DNA of 64,000 nucleotides from Seonamhaeicola sp. S2-3. Lineage in GTDB: Bacteria > Bacteroidota > Bacteroidia > Flavobacteriales > Flavobacteriaceae. The stretch spans positions 2,243,001 through 2,307,000 of the forward strand of contig NZ_CP019389.1 in the NCBI RefSeq assembly GCF_001971785.1. Direction: 5' to 3'. The notes below the pieces were generated by a model. It made no database searches. It saw only the letters and a list, made by a program, of their open reading frames with translations, and was not told where the DNA came from. Positions 43,901 to 52,693 of the stretch are shown piece after piece (the stretch's first letter is position 1; each line of letters opens with the position of its first letter). The position numbers and the translations under genes are program-made.

Positions 43901-44830
43901 ATGGATATTCAAATTGAAAAACTAACCAAAACCTATGGGCCACAAACCGCTGTAAATGATATTAGCTTTGAGGTCAAGACAGGAGAAGTACTGGGTTTTT
44001 TAGGGCCCAATGGGGCAGGAAAATCAACCACAATGAAAATGATTACTGGCTATATAGGCATAGAAGAGGGTAATATCTATATAGGAGGTAAAAGTGCTGC
44101 AGATCCTGCCAACGATTTAAAAAAACACATTGGCTACCTTCCAGAAAACAACCCGCTGTACCTCGATATGCCCATTATAGACTATCTGGAATTCTGTGCT
44201 GCTCTTCAGGGCATAAACCAGATTGATATCAATACAAGGGTTCGAGAAATGGTTCGGATTTGTGGCTTAAATAGAGAAAAGCACAAAAAAATAGGCGAGT
44301 TGTCTAAGGGCTACCGTCAGCGTGTGGGGTTGGCTCAGGCCATGATACACGATCCTGAAATTTTGATTTTAGACGAACCCACCACGGGTCTGGATCCCAA
44401 TCAAATTATTGAAATCAGGAAACTCATCCGCGATTTGGGAAAAGAAAAAACCGTTATCCTCAGTACCCATATCCTGCCCGAAGTAGAGGCTACCTGCGAT
44501 CGTATTCTCATCATCAACAAAGGAAAAATCGTGGCAAATGGTACTCCGGAAACATTAAGAAAGCAAGCTCAGGGCAATGAGGTGCTTAAGCTGCGTATAG
44601 AAGACGGCAGTTCCGAAGCTATTTTACAGGCTTTACAAGCACTCGATACTGTTCAAGCCGTAGAGCAGGTACAGGGGTATTCCAATATGTTTGAGGTACA
44701 AAGCTTATCCGAACAGAGCTCCAAACGACATATTTTTAACCTCTGTGTTCAAAAAAAGTGGGTGCTTACCGAATTGACCCCAATGGAAACCAAACTGGAA
44801 GATATTTTTAGAAACTTAACGGTAAACTAA
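43901..44830 (+). CDS. gldA: ABC transporter ATP-binding protein, GldA-like
   Basis: A 309-residue ABC ATPase. Walker A is GPNGAGKST (residues 34-42), the signature is LSKGYRQRVGLAQA, Walker B is ILILDEPTTGLDP, and the switch His is in LSTHILPEVE. The C-terminal 85 residues form an extra domain common to drug/lipid-export ATPases. With the permease and GldG-like genes downstream it forms the GldA/GldF/GldG set, which in some flavobacteria is needed for gliding, although paralogous sets of unknown cargo are common. Codons are visibly more G+C-rich than in flanking genes: bases 44341-44400 hold 27 G+C, against 16 in 48601-48660. It follows an integrase remnant. Confidence 0.8.
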   Translation: MDIQIEKLTKTYGPQTAVNDISFEVKTGEVLGFLGPNGAGKSTTMKMITGYIGIEEGNIYIGGKSAADPANDLKKHIGYLPENNPLYLDMPIIDYLEFCAALQGINQIDINTRVREMVRICGLNREKHKKIGELSKGYRQRVGLAQAMIHDPEILILDEPTTGLDPNQIIEIRKLIRDLGKEKTVILSTHILPEVEATCDRILIINKGKIVANGTPETLRKQAQGNEVLKLRIEDGSSEAILQALQALDTVQAVEQVQGYSNMFEVQSLSEQSSKRHIFNLCVQKKWVLTELTPMETKLEDIFRNLTVN

Positions 44831-44832
44831 TT

Positions 44833-45555
44833 ATGAAAACAATCTGGATTATAGCCAAACGGGAATTGGCAACTTTTTTCGATTCGCTTATAGCCTATAT
44901 CATCCTAGGGCTTTTTTTAGGGTTCAGTGGGTTTTTTACCTGGCTTTACGGAAATGACATATTTTTGGTAGGGCAGGCCACTCTCCGTGTGTTCTTTAAT
45001 GTGGCCTCTTGGAGTCTTTTCTTTTTTATCCCGGCCATTACCATGAAAATGCTGGCAGAAGAAAGAAAAACAGGAACCTTAGAGCTTTTGTTAACAAAAT
45101 CTATAACCGACCGCCAATTGATACTTGGTAAATTTTTAGGTTCAGTTTTGTTGGTGTGCATCGCTTTATTGGCCACCTTGCCCTATGTTATAACTGTTTC
45201 TAATATAGGTGACTTAGACAATGGAGGAACTATTTGCGGCTATTTGGGGCTTCTGTTAATGAGTACAGCATATACCGCTATAGGTATTTTTGCTAGTAGC
45301 ATAACCACTAACCAAATCGTGGCGTTTATGACAGCCCTTTTGATAGGCCTGTTTTTCCATATAATTTTTGGGGTATTGGCTCAAAACTTTACGGGAAGTC
45401 TAGGTCAGCTATTTCAGTCCTTAAGCCTGCAGTCGCATTTTGAATCTATATCCAGAGGCGTTATAGACTCAAAAGACTTGGTTTATTTTCTTTCTATAAC
45501 CGTTTTAGGGCTCTATCTTGGCGAGTGGTCCTTATCTAAAAGACATTTTGCTTAA
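44833..45555 (+). CDS. gldF: ABC-2-type permease, GldF-like
   Basis: A 240-residue integral membrane protein with about six hydrophobic segments. It opens MKTIWIIAKRELATFFDSLIAYI, a typical ABC-2 permease start, and has the conserved EERKTGTLELLLTKSITDRQLILGKFLG stretch after TM2. It begins 2 bases after the ATPase stop and ends 15 bases before the GldG-like gene, so the three are one operon. Its length and sequence match GldF. It would form the membrane channel of the exporter with the ATPase at 43901. Confidence 0.85.
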   Translation: MKTIWIIAKRELATFFDSLIAYIILGLFLGFSGFFTWLYGNDIFLVGQATLRVFFNVASWSLFFFIPAITMKMLAEERKTGTLELLLTKSITDRQLILGKFLGSVLLVCIALLATLPYVITVSNIGDLDNGGTICGYLGLLLMSTAYTAIGIFASSITTNQIVAFMTALLIGLFFHIIFGVLAQNFTGSLGQLFQSLSLQSHFESISRGVIDSKDLVYFLSITVLGLYLGEWSLSKRHFA

Positions 45556-45570
45556 TCAATACAATGACTT

Positions 45571-47073
45571 ATGAAAAAAACATACATAACGATATTATTA
45601 GTTCTTGGAATTCTCGTTTTTGCAAACTTAGTGTCCGAACAGTATTTTTTTAGGGTCGATCTAACCGAAGACAAGCAATATACTTTAAGTGAGGCCACAA
45701 AGAATATCATGAAGTCTTTGGAAAGCCCCATTACGGTTAAAGCTTATTTTTCTGAAAACTTACCGCCTAACATTGTGAAGACCAGGAGCGATTTTGAAGA
45801 GTATCTAATAGAATACGCTAGAAAATCCAACAATAATTTGGTATATACTTTTATTAATCCCAACGAAAATGAAGCGACCGAGCGCAAAGCTATTGAAGCG
45901 GGCATAAACCCGGTAATGATTAATGTGCGTGAGAAAGACCAAATGAAGCAGCAAAAGGCCTTTTTAGGAGCGGTTTTAGAGTTCGAAGAGCAAAAAGAGG
46001 TGATTCCGTTCTTGCAGCCTGGAGCTCCTTTGGAATATTTGCTGTCGTCGTCTATAAAGAAAATGACGATTGACCACAAACCGGAAGTAGGCTTGATGGA
46101 AGGTAACGGACAAGCTTCGATTACTGAACTCGCCCAAGTAAAAACAGCTCTGGATGTTCTGTACGATTTTAAACCTGTAAAAGTAAACGATAGTACGCCT
46201 GTTCCTGAAAGTGTTAAGACATTGGCCATTGTTAGCCCTACTGATACAATTAACGAAGCTAGCCTCGCCCAGTTGGATAAGTTTCTGGAAAATGGAGGCA
46301 ACTTGTTTATTGCTCTAAACCGGGTAAACGGCAATTTAAATACTTCTTATGGGAGTGCTTTTTCTACAGGACTCGAACGTTGGCTTGAAGACAAAGGGCT
46401 ACAGGTTCATGAAGATTTTGTTGTAGATGCTCAATGTGCAAGTGTGGGTGTACAACAGCAACAGGGCTTCTTTAATTTTACAACAAATGTATCTTTCCCA
46501 TATATTCCTATTATAAGCAAGTTTGCAGACCACCCAATAACCAAAGGACTGGATGCTGTGGTTATGCAGTTTGCCAGTTCTATGGCGTTTTCAGCCAAAG
46601 ACTCTCTTTCTACATTTACGCCTTTGGCTTTTTCTTCAGAAAATTCTGCAACGTTACGGGCTCCTCAATTTTTTGATATCCAAAAACAATGGACTCAAAA
46701 CGACTTTAACGCTCCCAACCAAATATTGGCTGGTGTATTAGAGCAAACCCATAGTAACGGTAACCGTTCGCGCATTTGTGTGGTTGCAGATGGCGATTTT
46801 CCGGTTAACAAAGGTCAGCAGCAAGTACAGCAAGGCAATGTAAACCTCATGGTTAATGCCATAGACTGGCTAAGTGACGATACTGGATTGATAGACCTCC
46901 GGAATAAAGGCATTAGTTATCGCCCAATAGAGACCCTTGAGGATGGTACTAAAACAACGTTAAAATACCTTAACTTTTTAATGCCCATAGTATTGGTAAT
47001 TGTTTATGGTGTGATAAGAATGCAAATAAATAAGAATAAGCGCAGTAGGAGGATAGAAGAAAATTACGAATAG
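45571..47073 (+). CDS. gldG: GldG-like ABC transporter auxiliary protein
   Basis: A 500-residue membrane-anchored protein with an N-terminal transmembrane helix (residues 4-23) and a C-terminal helix (near 470-488), and a large periplasmic region between them. The FRVDLTEDKQYTLSEATKNIMKSLESPITVKAYFSENLP start is typical of the ABC_transp_aux/GldG family, followed by the VGLMEGNGQASITELAQVKTAL segment and a Rossmann-like part (LAIVSPTDTINEASLAQLDKFLENGGNLFIALN). It is slightly shorter than the GldG of Flavobacterium as I recall it. It probably couples the GldA/F exporter to a periplasmic or surface task. Gliding itself is not demonstrated. Confidence 0.8.
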   Translation: MKKTYITILLVLGILVFANLVSEQYFFRVDLTEDKQYTLSEATKNIMKSLESPITVKAYFSENLPPNIVKTRSDFEEYLIEYARKSNNNLVYTFINPNENEATERKAIEAGINPVMINVREKDQMKQQKAFLGAVLEFEEQKEVIPFLQPGAPLEYLLSSSIKKMTIDHKPEVGLMEGNGQASITELAQVKTALDVLYDFKPVKVNDSTPVPESVKTLAIVSPTDTINEASLAQLDKFLENGGNLFIALNRVNGNLNTSYGSAFSTGLERWLEDKGLQVHEDFVVDAQCASVGVQQQQGFFNFTTNVSFPYIPIISKFADHPITKGLDAVVMQFASSMAFSAKDSLSTFTPLAFSSENSATLRAPQFFDIQKQWTQNDFNAPNQILAGVLEQTHSNGNRSRICVVADGDFPVNKGQQQVQQGNVNLMVNAIDWLSDDTGLIDLRNKGISYRPIETLEDGTKTTLKYLNFLMPIVLVIVYGVIRMQINKNKRSRRIEENYE

Positions 47074-47101
47074 AAACTAACGAAATAAAAGCATTAAACA
47101 G

Positions 47102-48055
47102 ATGAAAAAAAACAAGATATTAATAGCAATACTCGTTGGTCTGGTTTTGCTGTTTGTAGCTACAAATTATTTTAAAAAAACGAGTAAGGTAAATTTTAAG
47201 GCCGAGGTTGTTCGGCTAGATGCTTCCCAAATTAGTAAAATCACTATTCGGCCTCCATCAACAACTAATGAAGAGGCCATTGTGCTTTCAAAGGATAACC
47301 AAATGTGGCATGTAGAGCAGGGCCAGGTAAAAACCCAGGCCAACCAGTTGTCTGTGAAAAATACATTAGACCAACTGGAAGCAATAGAAACCCAACAGTT
47401 GGTTGCTAAAACAAAAGACAAATGGGGCTCTTACGGATTGGTAGATTCCTTGGCTCAATGCATTGAAATACAGGAGCAGGGAAAACAGGAGCCAACAAAA
47501 GTTTATTTAGGTAAAACGGTTTATAAAGAATCTGGAAGTACAACATATGGCAGAAGGACTGCTGTTAATGGTGTTACTTATTTCAGGGTAAACAACGACC
47601 CCCAGACATATGCTTTAAAAAGTGGGATAACCAGTATTTTTAAAAGGAAATTCAATGCATGGCGTAATACCGAGTTTTTAAAGGTAGATAGAGAACAGAT
47701 TACCCAATTGAAGTTAGAATCTAAAGATAATAAGGGCTTTTTGCTTTCTAAGAAGGGAACCGATTGGGATATGGAAGGGAAATCTCCCGATTCTACCAAA
47801 GTGGCTCAGTACCTTAATAGGCTACGCTACCAGAGCAGCTCGCAGTTTGTTGATGGGTTTGTTCCAAAACCTAAGGCAGATTATCAGTTAACAATTCAAG
47901 GCGATTCCATAGAAAGCTTAATTGTTAGAGCCTACCAAGATTCTACAGGGCATAAGTTCATCCTAAACTCATCGCAGCACCCCGATGTTTTTGTGGAAAG
48001 CGACTCTACTGGATTGTTTAAAAGGCTGTTTGTAAACCAAGAACATTTTTTTTAA
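47102..48055 (+). CDS. DUF4340-type membrane-anchored protein
   Basis: A 317-residue protein with one N-terminal transmembrane helix (residues 5-20) and a soluble beta-rich region that resembles DUF4340: VVRLDASQISKITIRPPS, MWHVEQGQVKTQANQLSV, KDKWGSYGLVDSLAQCIEI and SSQFVDGFVPKPKADYQL. DUF4340 genes commonly follow an ABC ATPase, ABC-2 permease and GldG-like gene in many phyla, so this is the fourth member of that module and starts 29 bases after GldG. Function is unknown. No terminator is visible before the next gene's operator site. Confidence 0.75.
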   Translation: MKKNKILIAILVGLVLLFVATNYFKKTSKVNFKAEVVRLDASQISKITIRPPSTTNEEAIVLSKDNQMWHVEQGQVKTQANQLSVKNTLDQLEAIETQQLVAKTKDKWGSYGLVDSLAQCIEIQEQGKQEPTKVYLGKTVYKESGSTTYGRRTAVNGVTYFRVNNDPQTYALKSGITSIFKRKFNAWRNTEFLKVDREQITQLKLESKDNKGFLLSKKGTDWDMEGKSPDSTKVAQYLNRLRYQSSSQFVDGFVPKPKADYQLTIQGDSIESLIVRAYQDSTGHKFILNSSQHPDVFVESDSTGLFKRLFVNQEHFF

Positions 48056-48067
48056 ATAACTTTCATT

Positions 48068-48084
48068 AAGGACAGTACAGGATA
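48068..48084. promoter_or_regulatory. Direct-repeat operator candidate, copy 1 (before GntR)
   Basis: AAGGACAGTACAGGATA fits CAGGAYAGNRCAGGATA except for the first base. Two AGGAYA units lie 10 bases apart, one helical turn. It is 104 bases upstream of the GntR gene, suggesting autoregulation. Confidence 0.6.
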
Positions 48085-48188
48085 GATTTAATGGGATATT
48101 TCTTTTTTTTTGATAAAAGTTATAATGAAGTTTTTCTAAAAAAGTAGTTTTTTGTGCTTCATAATAATCTTCTATAGTGTTTTTATAA

Positions 48189-49190
48189 ATGGTTCAAAAT
48201 AAAATTATATTAAAGAATTTAGACGATAATGATAATCCTAAATACATTAAAATAGTTAATGGAATAAAGGAGTCTATTAATATAAATAAACTTAAAGAAG
48301 GAGATAGAATACCTTCAATTAATACTTTTAGTAAGGAATATAAAGTTTCTAGAGATACTGTATACAAAGCCTATGTACTGTTAAAAAAAGAAGGGTATAT
48401 AGATTCTACACCAAATAAAGGTTACTACATTACACAAAGTAGGAAAAGAGTGTTACTATTAATAAGCACATTTAAGGCCTATAAAGAAGTATTTTATCAT
48501 TCTTTCATGAGTTGTTTACCAAATAATGTTATAGTTGATTTACAATTTCATCACTATAATATTAAAAATTTCAAGTCTATGTTAAATGTAGACAACGGAA
48601 AGTATTATAAGTATATAGTAATGGGGTTTGATCATGAAGAAGTTAAAATAGCACTTTCTAAAATAAATAAAAATAAATTATTGTTAATAGATTGGAATGC
48701 AAATTTAAACTTGTTTGATAATTATGTTTTTCAAGATTTTGGAAAATCTTTTTATAAGTGTTTAAATGAAGCTAAACAGGTTTTTAAAAAATATTCAAAA
48801 TTAGTTTTTGTGTATCCAGAATATACATACCATCCTTATGAAAGTGTTGAATTTTTTGAAAAATTTTGTAAAAAAAATAAATTTCCTTACGCTATTTGTG
48901 GTAATTCAAAAGAATTAAAGGTAGAAAAAACGGTTGCTTACATTTGCGTTAATGACCGTATTTTATACCAATTGTTAAAACAAAGTAGAGTATTAGGCTT
49001 AGAAGTGGGAAAAGAAGTAGGAATTTTGTCTTATAATGATACTCCTTTAAAGCAGTTTACTTATAAAGGTATATCGGTAGTTTCTATAGATTTTAAAGAT
49101 TTTGGAGCCAAGGTAGCTAAGTTTATTTCTTCAGATGTTCCTTTACAATTATATTTAACAACTAAGCTTATCTTAAGAGATTCTTTATAA
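48189..49190 (+). CDS. GntR-type regulator with periplasmic-binding-protein-like sensor
   Basis: A 333-residue regulator. The N-terminal winged helix (residues 15-85) has PKYIKIVNGIKESININKLKEGDRIPSINTFSKEYKVSRDTVYKAYVLLKKEGYI and the wing TPNKGYYI. The remaining 245 residues look like a LacI-type sugar-binding domain (RVLLLISTFKAYKEVF, VFVYPEYTYHPYES, VAYICVNDRILYQLLKQSRVLG, VGILSYNDTPL). This arrangement is known from sugar-sensing GntR regulators of Bacteroidota that act at fucose or rhamnose loci. Located between the exporter genes and the SusC gene, with a direct-repeat site on each side (48068, 49432), it is the likely regulator of the following operon. Rhamnose as effector is inferred from the downstream rhamnosidase. 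Confidence 0.88.
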   Translation: MVQNKIILKNLDDNDNPKYIKIVNGIKESININKLKEGDRIPSINTFSKEYKVSRDTVYKAYVLLKKEGYIDSTPNKGYYITQSRKRVLLLISTFKAYKEVFYHSFMSCLPNNVIVDLQFHHYNIKNFKSMLNVDNGKYYKYIVMGFDHEEVKIALSKINKNKLLLIDWNANLNLFDNYVFQDFGKSFYKCLNEAKQVFKKYSKLVFVYPEYTYHPYESVEFFEKFCKKNKFPYAICGNSKELKVEKTVAYICVNDRILYQLLKQSRVLGLEVGKEVGILSYNDTPLKQFTYKGISVVSIDFKDFGAKVAKFISSDVPLQLYLTTKLILRDSL

Positions 49191-49431
49191 AGTTTAGTAT
49201 GTAGTTTTATAGCTTAAATCAAAGAAGATAAGTTTATGTATTGAGTTTTTACACTATTCAAAAATGTAAGTAATTATTTCTTAATCTATCCTATTAATAA
49301 AATGGTAAATAACTTAAAAATTCACAAACTTTTAATTGAGAACTGTTATTGTTTTGTTAATAAATAATAAGATGGGCTTTTCTGGTTTGTAGTCTTGAAA
49401 AAGTTATTTTTTTTAGAAAAAACCATTATAA

Positions 49432-49448
49432 CAGGATAGGGCAGGATA
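49432..49448. promoter_or_regulatory. Direct-repeat operator candidate, copy 2 (before SusC)
   Basis: CAGGATAGGGCAGGATA is an exact fit to CAGGAYAGNRCAGGATA, 95 bases upstream of the SusC start. The surrounding gap (49191-49543) has no gene, and the T-rich run before it and the palindrome at 49502 are its only other features. Confidence 0.7.
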
Positions 49449-49501
49449 CAATTGAGTTACTTTAATTGTAAAATTGTTTCATGTTATTATAACCATTTAT
49501 T

Positions 49502-49515
49502 GTTAAAATTTTAAC
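49502..49515. repeat. 14-bp palindrome in SusC leader
   Basis: GTTAAAATTTTAAC is a perfect palindrome flanked by ATAACC (49489-49494) and GGTTAT (49516-49521), which also pair. It lies 28 bases before the SusC start. It could be a second regulator site or an RNA hairpin in the leader; function is unknown. Confidence 0.35.
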
Positions 49516-49543
49516 GGTTATGCTTACTAAATAAACTAAAAAT

Positions 49544-52500
49544 ATGTTAAAACTAAAATTCAAAATGAAACAAAAATTTAAGGATCAATTTCCTGTTTCT
49601 GTGTTAGTCTTATTTGTTGTTCTGGTTTTTACCAGTTTCTCAGCCAATAAATTACAAGCTCAGGAAAGGATTTCTGGTGTGGTAAAAGATGTTGCTGGGG
49701 TGCCTATACCTGGTGTGAGTGTTATTCAAAAAGGAACCACTCGAGGCGCATCAACAGATTTTGATGGAGAGTATTCTCTTGAACTAACCTCTGGTGAAAA
49801 AATACTACAATTTTCATACATAGGTTACAAAACTTTAGAAATTCCAGTAAAAGGACAAACAACTATTAATGTAACTTTAGAGGAAGATATTGCTACTCTA
49901 GATGAAGTTGTGGTTGTTGGTTATGGTAGGCAAAAGAAAGAAAGTGTAGTAGCTGCTATTACTCAAGTTAAAGGAGAGGATTTAATGGAAAGGACGGCAG
50001 GTATCTCTAATGTTGAAGAAGCATTGCAGGGAAATTTGCCTGGTGTAACCGCTATACAAGGTAGTGGAGTTCCTGGGGAAGATAATATGAGGATCTTTAT
50101 TCGTGGACGAAGCTCATGGAATGGTAATGGCGACCCGCTTGTGCTTGTAGATGGTATTAAAAGGTCTATGAGTGATATAGATATGAACGATATTGAAAAC
50201 ATATCGGTGCTTAAAGATGCTTCTGCCACGGCAGTTTTTGGTGTTGAAGGAGCTAATGGAGTAGTGTTAATTACTACTAAGAGAGGTAAGGAAGGAAAAG
50301 CACAACTGTCGCTAAGTGTTAATACAACCATTAAAACAGTTTCTCAATTACCAGAAAAATTAGATGCTTATGATGGTTTGTTAGAAGCAAATAGTGCTAT
50401 TTTAAGAGGGATAGCTCAAGCACCTAATACATGGAATAATTACACGCCATTAGCTATTGTGGAAAAATACCGTAACCCTTCTAGTTTAGAAGAAAGTTAT
50501 ATTTATCCTAATGTTGATTGGGAAGATGAGTTGTTGAAAGATTTTGCACAAGATTACAGAATTAATTTATCTGTACGAGGAGGTAATAAAACAGCTAAAT
50601 ATTTTGGTAGTTTGGCTTATCAAACTGTTAGTGATATTTTTGATGGAGGTAAGTATGATAATGGAAGAGGGTATTTAGGTGAGTATAGATATGATAGATT
50701 TAATTTTAGAAGTAATATCGATTTTAGTATTACAAATACTACAGAGTTGTCTGTTAATCTAGCAGGTTTTTTAGGTGTTAGAGAGAAGCCTGGTAACTTA
50801 GCTAATGTAACTAATGGGCTATACTTAGTAGCGCCAAGTCTTTACACGCCTGTATATCCAGATGGCTTGTATGGACAGCCGTTTAGTTATTTTAACGTAT
50901 ACGTAAACCCTGTAGTTACTTTATCGGCTTTGGGTTATGATAAATATAGAACCTTTCAAGTCAATACAGATTTTATATTAAAACAAAAATTAGATTTTAT
51001 AACTGAAGGCTTGTCTTTTCAAGCACGGTTTTCTTTAGATAATAGCCAAAGAAGTGAGCAATCTTTAAATGATGGCGGTGTGGTTTATAGAGTTTATGAT
51101 GGCGATGTAGAGAGTATTCTTACTCCAGATGTAACTACTCGATTCGATTATGTTCAAAGCCCTTGGTCTTTAGGTACTTCAGAAGTAGAGAACAATCAAC
51201 GTGAACGTAGATTGGTTTATGACTTTTCATTTAATTACAACAAAACTTTTGCAGATAAGCATAACTTAACAGCGTTATTTTTAGTTAGAAGACAAGAGTC
51301 TGCAAAAGGAAGTGTTTTTCCAAGATATCGTGAAGATTGGGTAGGAAGGGTGACGTATAACTATGATTCTAGATACTTTTTAGATATTAATGGCGCTTAC
51401 AATGGTTCTGAAAAATTTGGTCCAGGATATCGTTTCGACTTATTCCCTTCTATAGCACTAGGTTGGACCCCTTCAAACGAAACTTTTTTAGAGAACGCTG
51501 ATTGGTTAGACAGACTTAAAATTAGAGGGTCTTATGGTGTAGTTGGAGATGATAATTTTAGTGGTAGATGGAAATATGCATCTCAATGGGAGTCTGGTGG
51601 GGCTGCATATTTGGTTCCAGGTTCGTATACAGGAAAATCGCCTTATACGTTTTATAGAGAAGATGTAGTAGGAAACCCAAATCTTCAGTGGGAGTCGGCT
51701 ACTAAGTATAACATAGGAGCAGAGTTCTCGGTGTTTAATGGCTTATTAACTGGAGAGGTAGATTATTTCGCAGAAGATCGTGATAATATTGTAGTTATTG
51801 GTAATCAAATCCAGACTTTGCCAGATTTCTATGGAGCAACGCCACCAGATATTAATCAAGGAGTCGTTGAAATTAGAGGGTATGAGATTGTTCTTGGTTC
51901 TAGTTATACCTTTGATAATGGTATCAATATATTTGGTGATTTTAATTTTACACAAGCAATAGATAAAGTAATAAGAAGAGATGATCCATTTCTGGAGCCT
52001 GCTTATAAAAATGATGCAGGTTTTAATATTGGACAAAGAAGAACAGCTATTCCTGCAGGTATATTAACAAGTTGGGATGATGTTTACATGTCAACACCAC
52101 AAAATGAAAATCAAGATTTAACACGTGTAGGATATTATGATGTTGTAGATTTTGATGGAGACGGTATTTATAATTCTGAATTTGATAATGCACCTTTCGG
52201 TTATCCTGAACAACCGCAAAGAACTTGGAGTGCTACTCTAGGTGCTCGATACAAAGGTTTTAGTATTTCAGCACAGTTGTATGGTACTCAAAATGCGTCT
52301 AGATTGTATAGTAACCAAACGTTTAGTAATTCTACACCTTTAATCTTTAAGCAAGATTTAGATTATTGGACAGTAGATACGCCAAATAATACAGATACAC
52401 AACCATCATTTGGAGTTCTAGGAGCAACCAATCCTAGAGATAATTGGTTAGATGGGTCATTAACAAGACTTAAGGCAGTTACGTTATCTTATGATATACC

Positions 52501-52681
52501 AAAAAAGACCTGTGAAAAACTAGGGCTAAAAAAACTTCAAGTTTTTGCAAATGGAAATAACCTATTCTTATGGTCTGATATGCCAGATGATAGAGAATTT
52601 AACACTTCTGGAACGGCACAGTCAAGAGGAGATTATCCTACCTTAAAGCGATTTAACTTTGGTTTTAATATGAATTTTTAA
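49544..52681 (+). CDS. SusC-like TonB-dependent transporter (pair 1 of second locus)
   Basis: A 1045-residue outer-membrane transporter. After a long N-terminus with hydrophobic residues 18-35 ending at LQAQ, the carboxypeptidase-like domain begins ISGVVKDVAGVPIPGVSV near residue 44, the TonB-box-like region is EVVVVGYGRQKKES, and the plug contains VFGVEGANGVVLITTKRG. The barrel ends in FGFNMNF. M6 (at 49559) is an alternative start that gives a more usual signal. SusD follows 12 bases later. Given the sulfatase-rhamnosidase downstream, it probably imports sulfated rhamnose-containing oligosaccharides such as ulvan fragments, which is inference. Confidence 0.93.
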   Translation: MLKLKFKMKQKFKDQFPVSVLVLFVVLVFTSFSANKLQAQERISGVVKDVAGVPIPGVSVIQKGTTRGASTDFDGEYSLELTSGEKILQFSYIGYKTLEIPVKGQTTINVTLEEDIATLDEVVVVGYGRQKKESVVAAITQVKGEDLMERTAGISNVEEALQGNLPGVTAIQGSGVPGEDNMRIFIRGRSSWNGNGDPLVLVDGIKRSMSDIDMNDIENISVLKDASATAVFGVEGANGVVLITTKRGKEGKAQLSLSVNTTIKTVSQLPEKLDAYDGLLEANSAILRGIAQAPNTWNNYTPLAIVEKYRNPSSLEESYIYPNVDWEDELLKDFAQDYRINLSVRGGNKTAKYFGSLAYQTVSDIFDGGKYDNGRGYLGEYRYDRFNFRSNIDFSITNTTELSVNLAGFLGVREKPGNLANVTNGLYLVAPSLYTPVYPDGLYGQPFSYFNVYVNPVVTLSALGYDKYRTFQVNTDFILKQKLDFITEGLSFQARFSLDNSQRSEQSLNDGGVVYRVYDGDVESILTPDVTTRFDYVQSPWSLGTSEVENNQRERRLVYDFSFNYNKTFADKHNLTALFLVRRQESAKGSVFPRYREDWVGRVTYNYDSRYFLDINGAYNGSEKFGPGYRFDLFPSIALGWTPSNETFLENADWLDRLKIRGSYGVVGDDNFSGRWKYASQWESGGAAYLVPGSYTGKSPYTFYREDVVGNPNLQWESATKYNIGAEFSVFNGLLTGEVDYFAEDRDNIVVIGNQIQTLPDFYGATPPDINQGVVEIRGYEIVLGSSYTFDNGINIFGDFNFTQAIDKVIRRDDPFLEPAYKNDAGFNIGQRRTAIPAGILTSWDDVYMSTPQNENQDLTRVGYYDVVDFDGDGIYNSEFDNAPFGYPEQPQRTWSATLGARYKGFSISAQLYGTQNASRLYSNQTFSNSTPLIFKQDLDYWTVDTPNNTDTQPSFGVLGATNPRDNWLDGSLTRLKAVTLSYDIPKKTCEKLGLKKLQVFANGNNLFLWSDMPDDREFNTSGTAQSRGDYPTLKRFNFGFNMNF

Positions 52682-52693
52682 AAAAAAGAACTA

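Noticed and set aside
45744-46334. 196-codon open frame on the minus strand
   Set aside because: It lies entirely inside the well-supported GldG-like gene and its product has no recognisable motif; it follows from the higher G+C of this segment.
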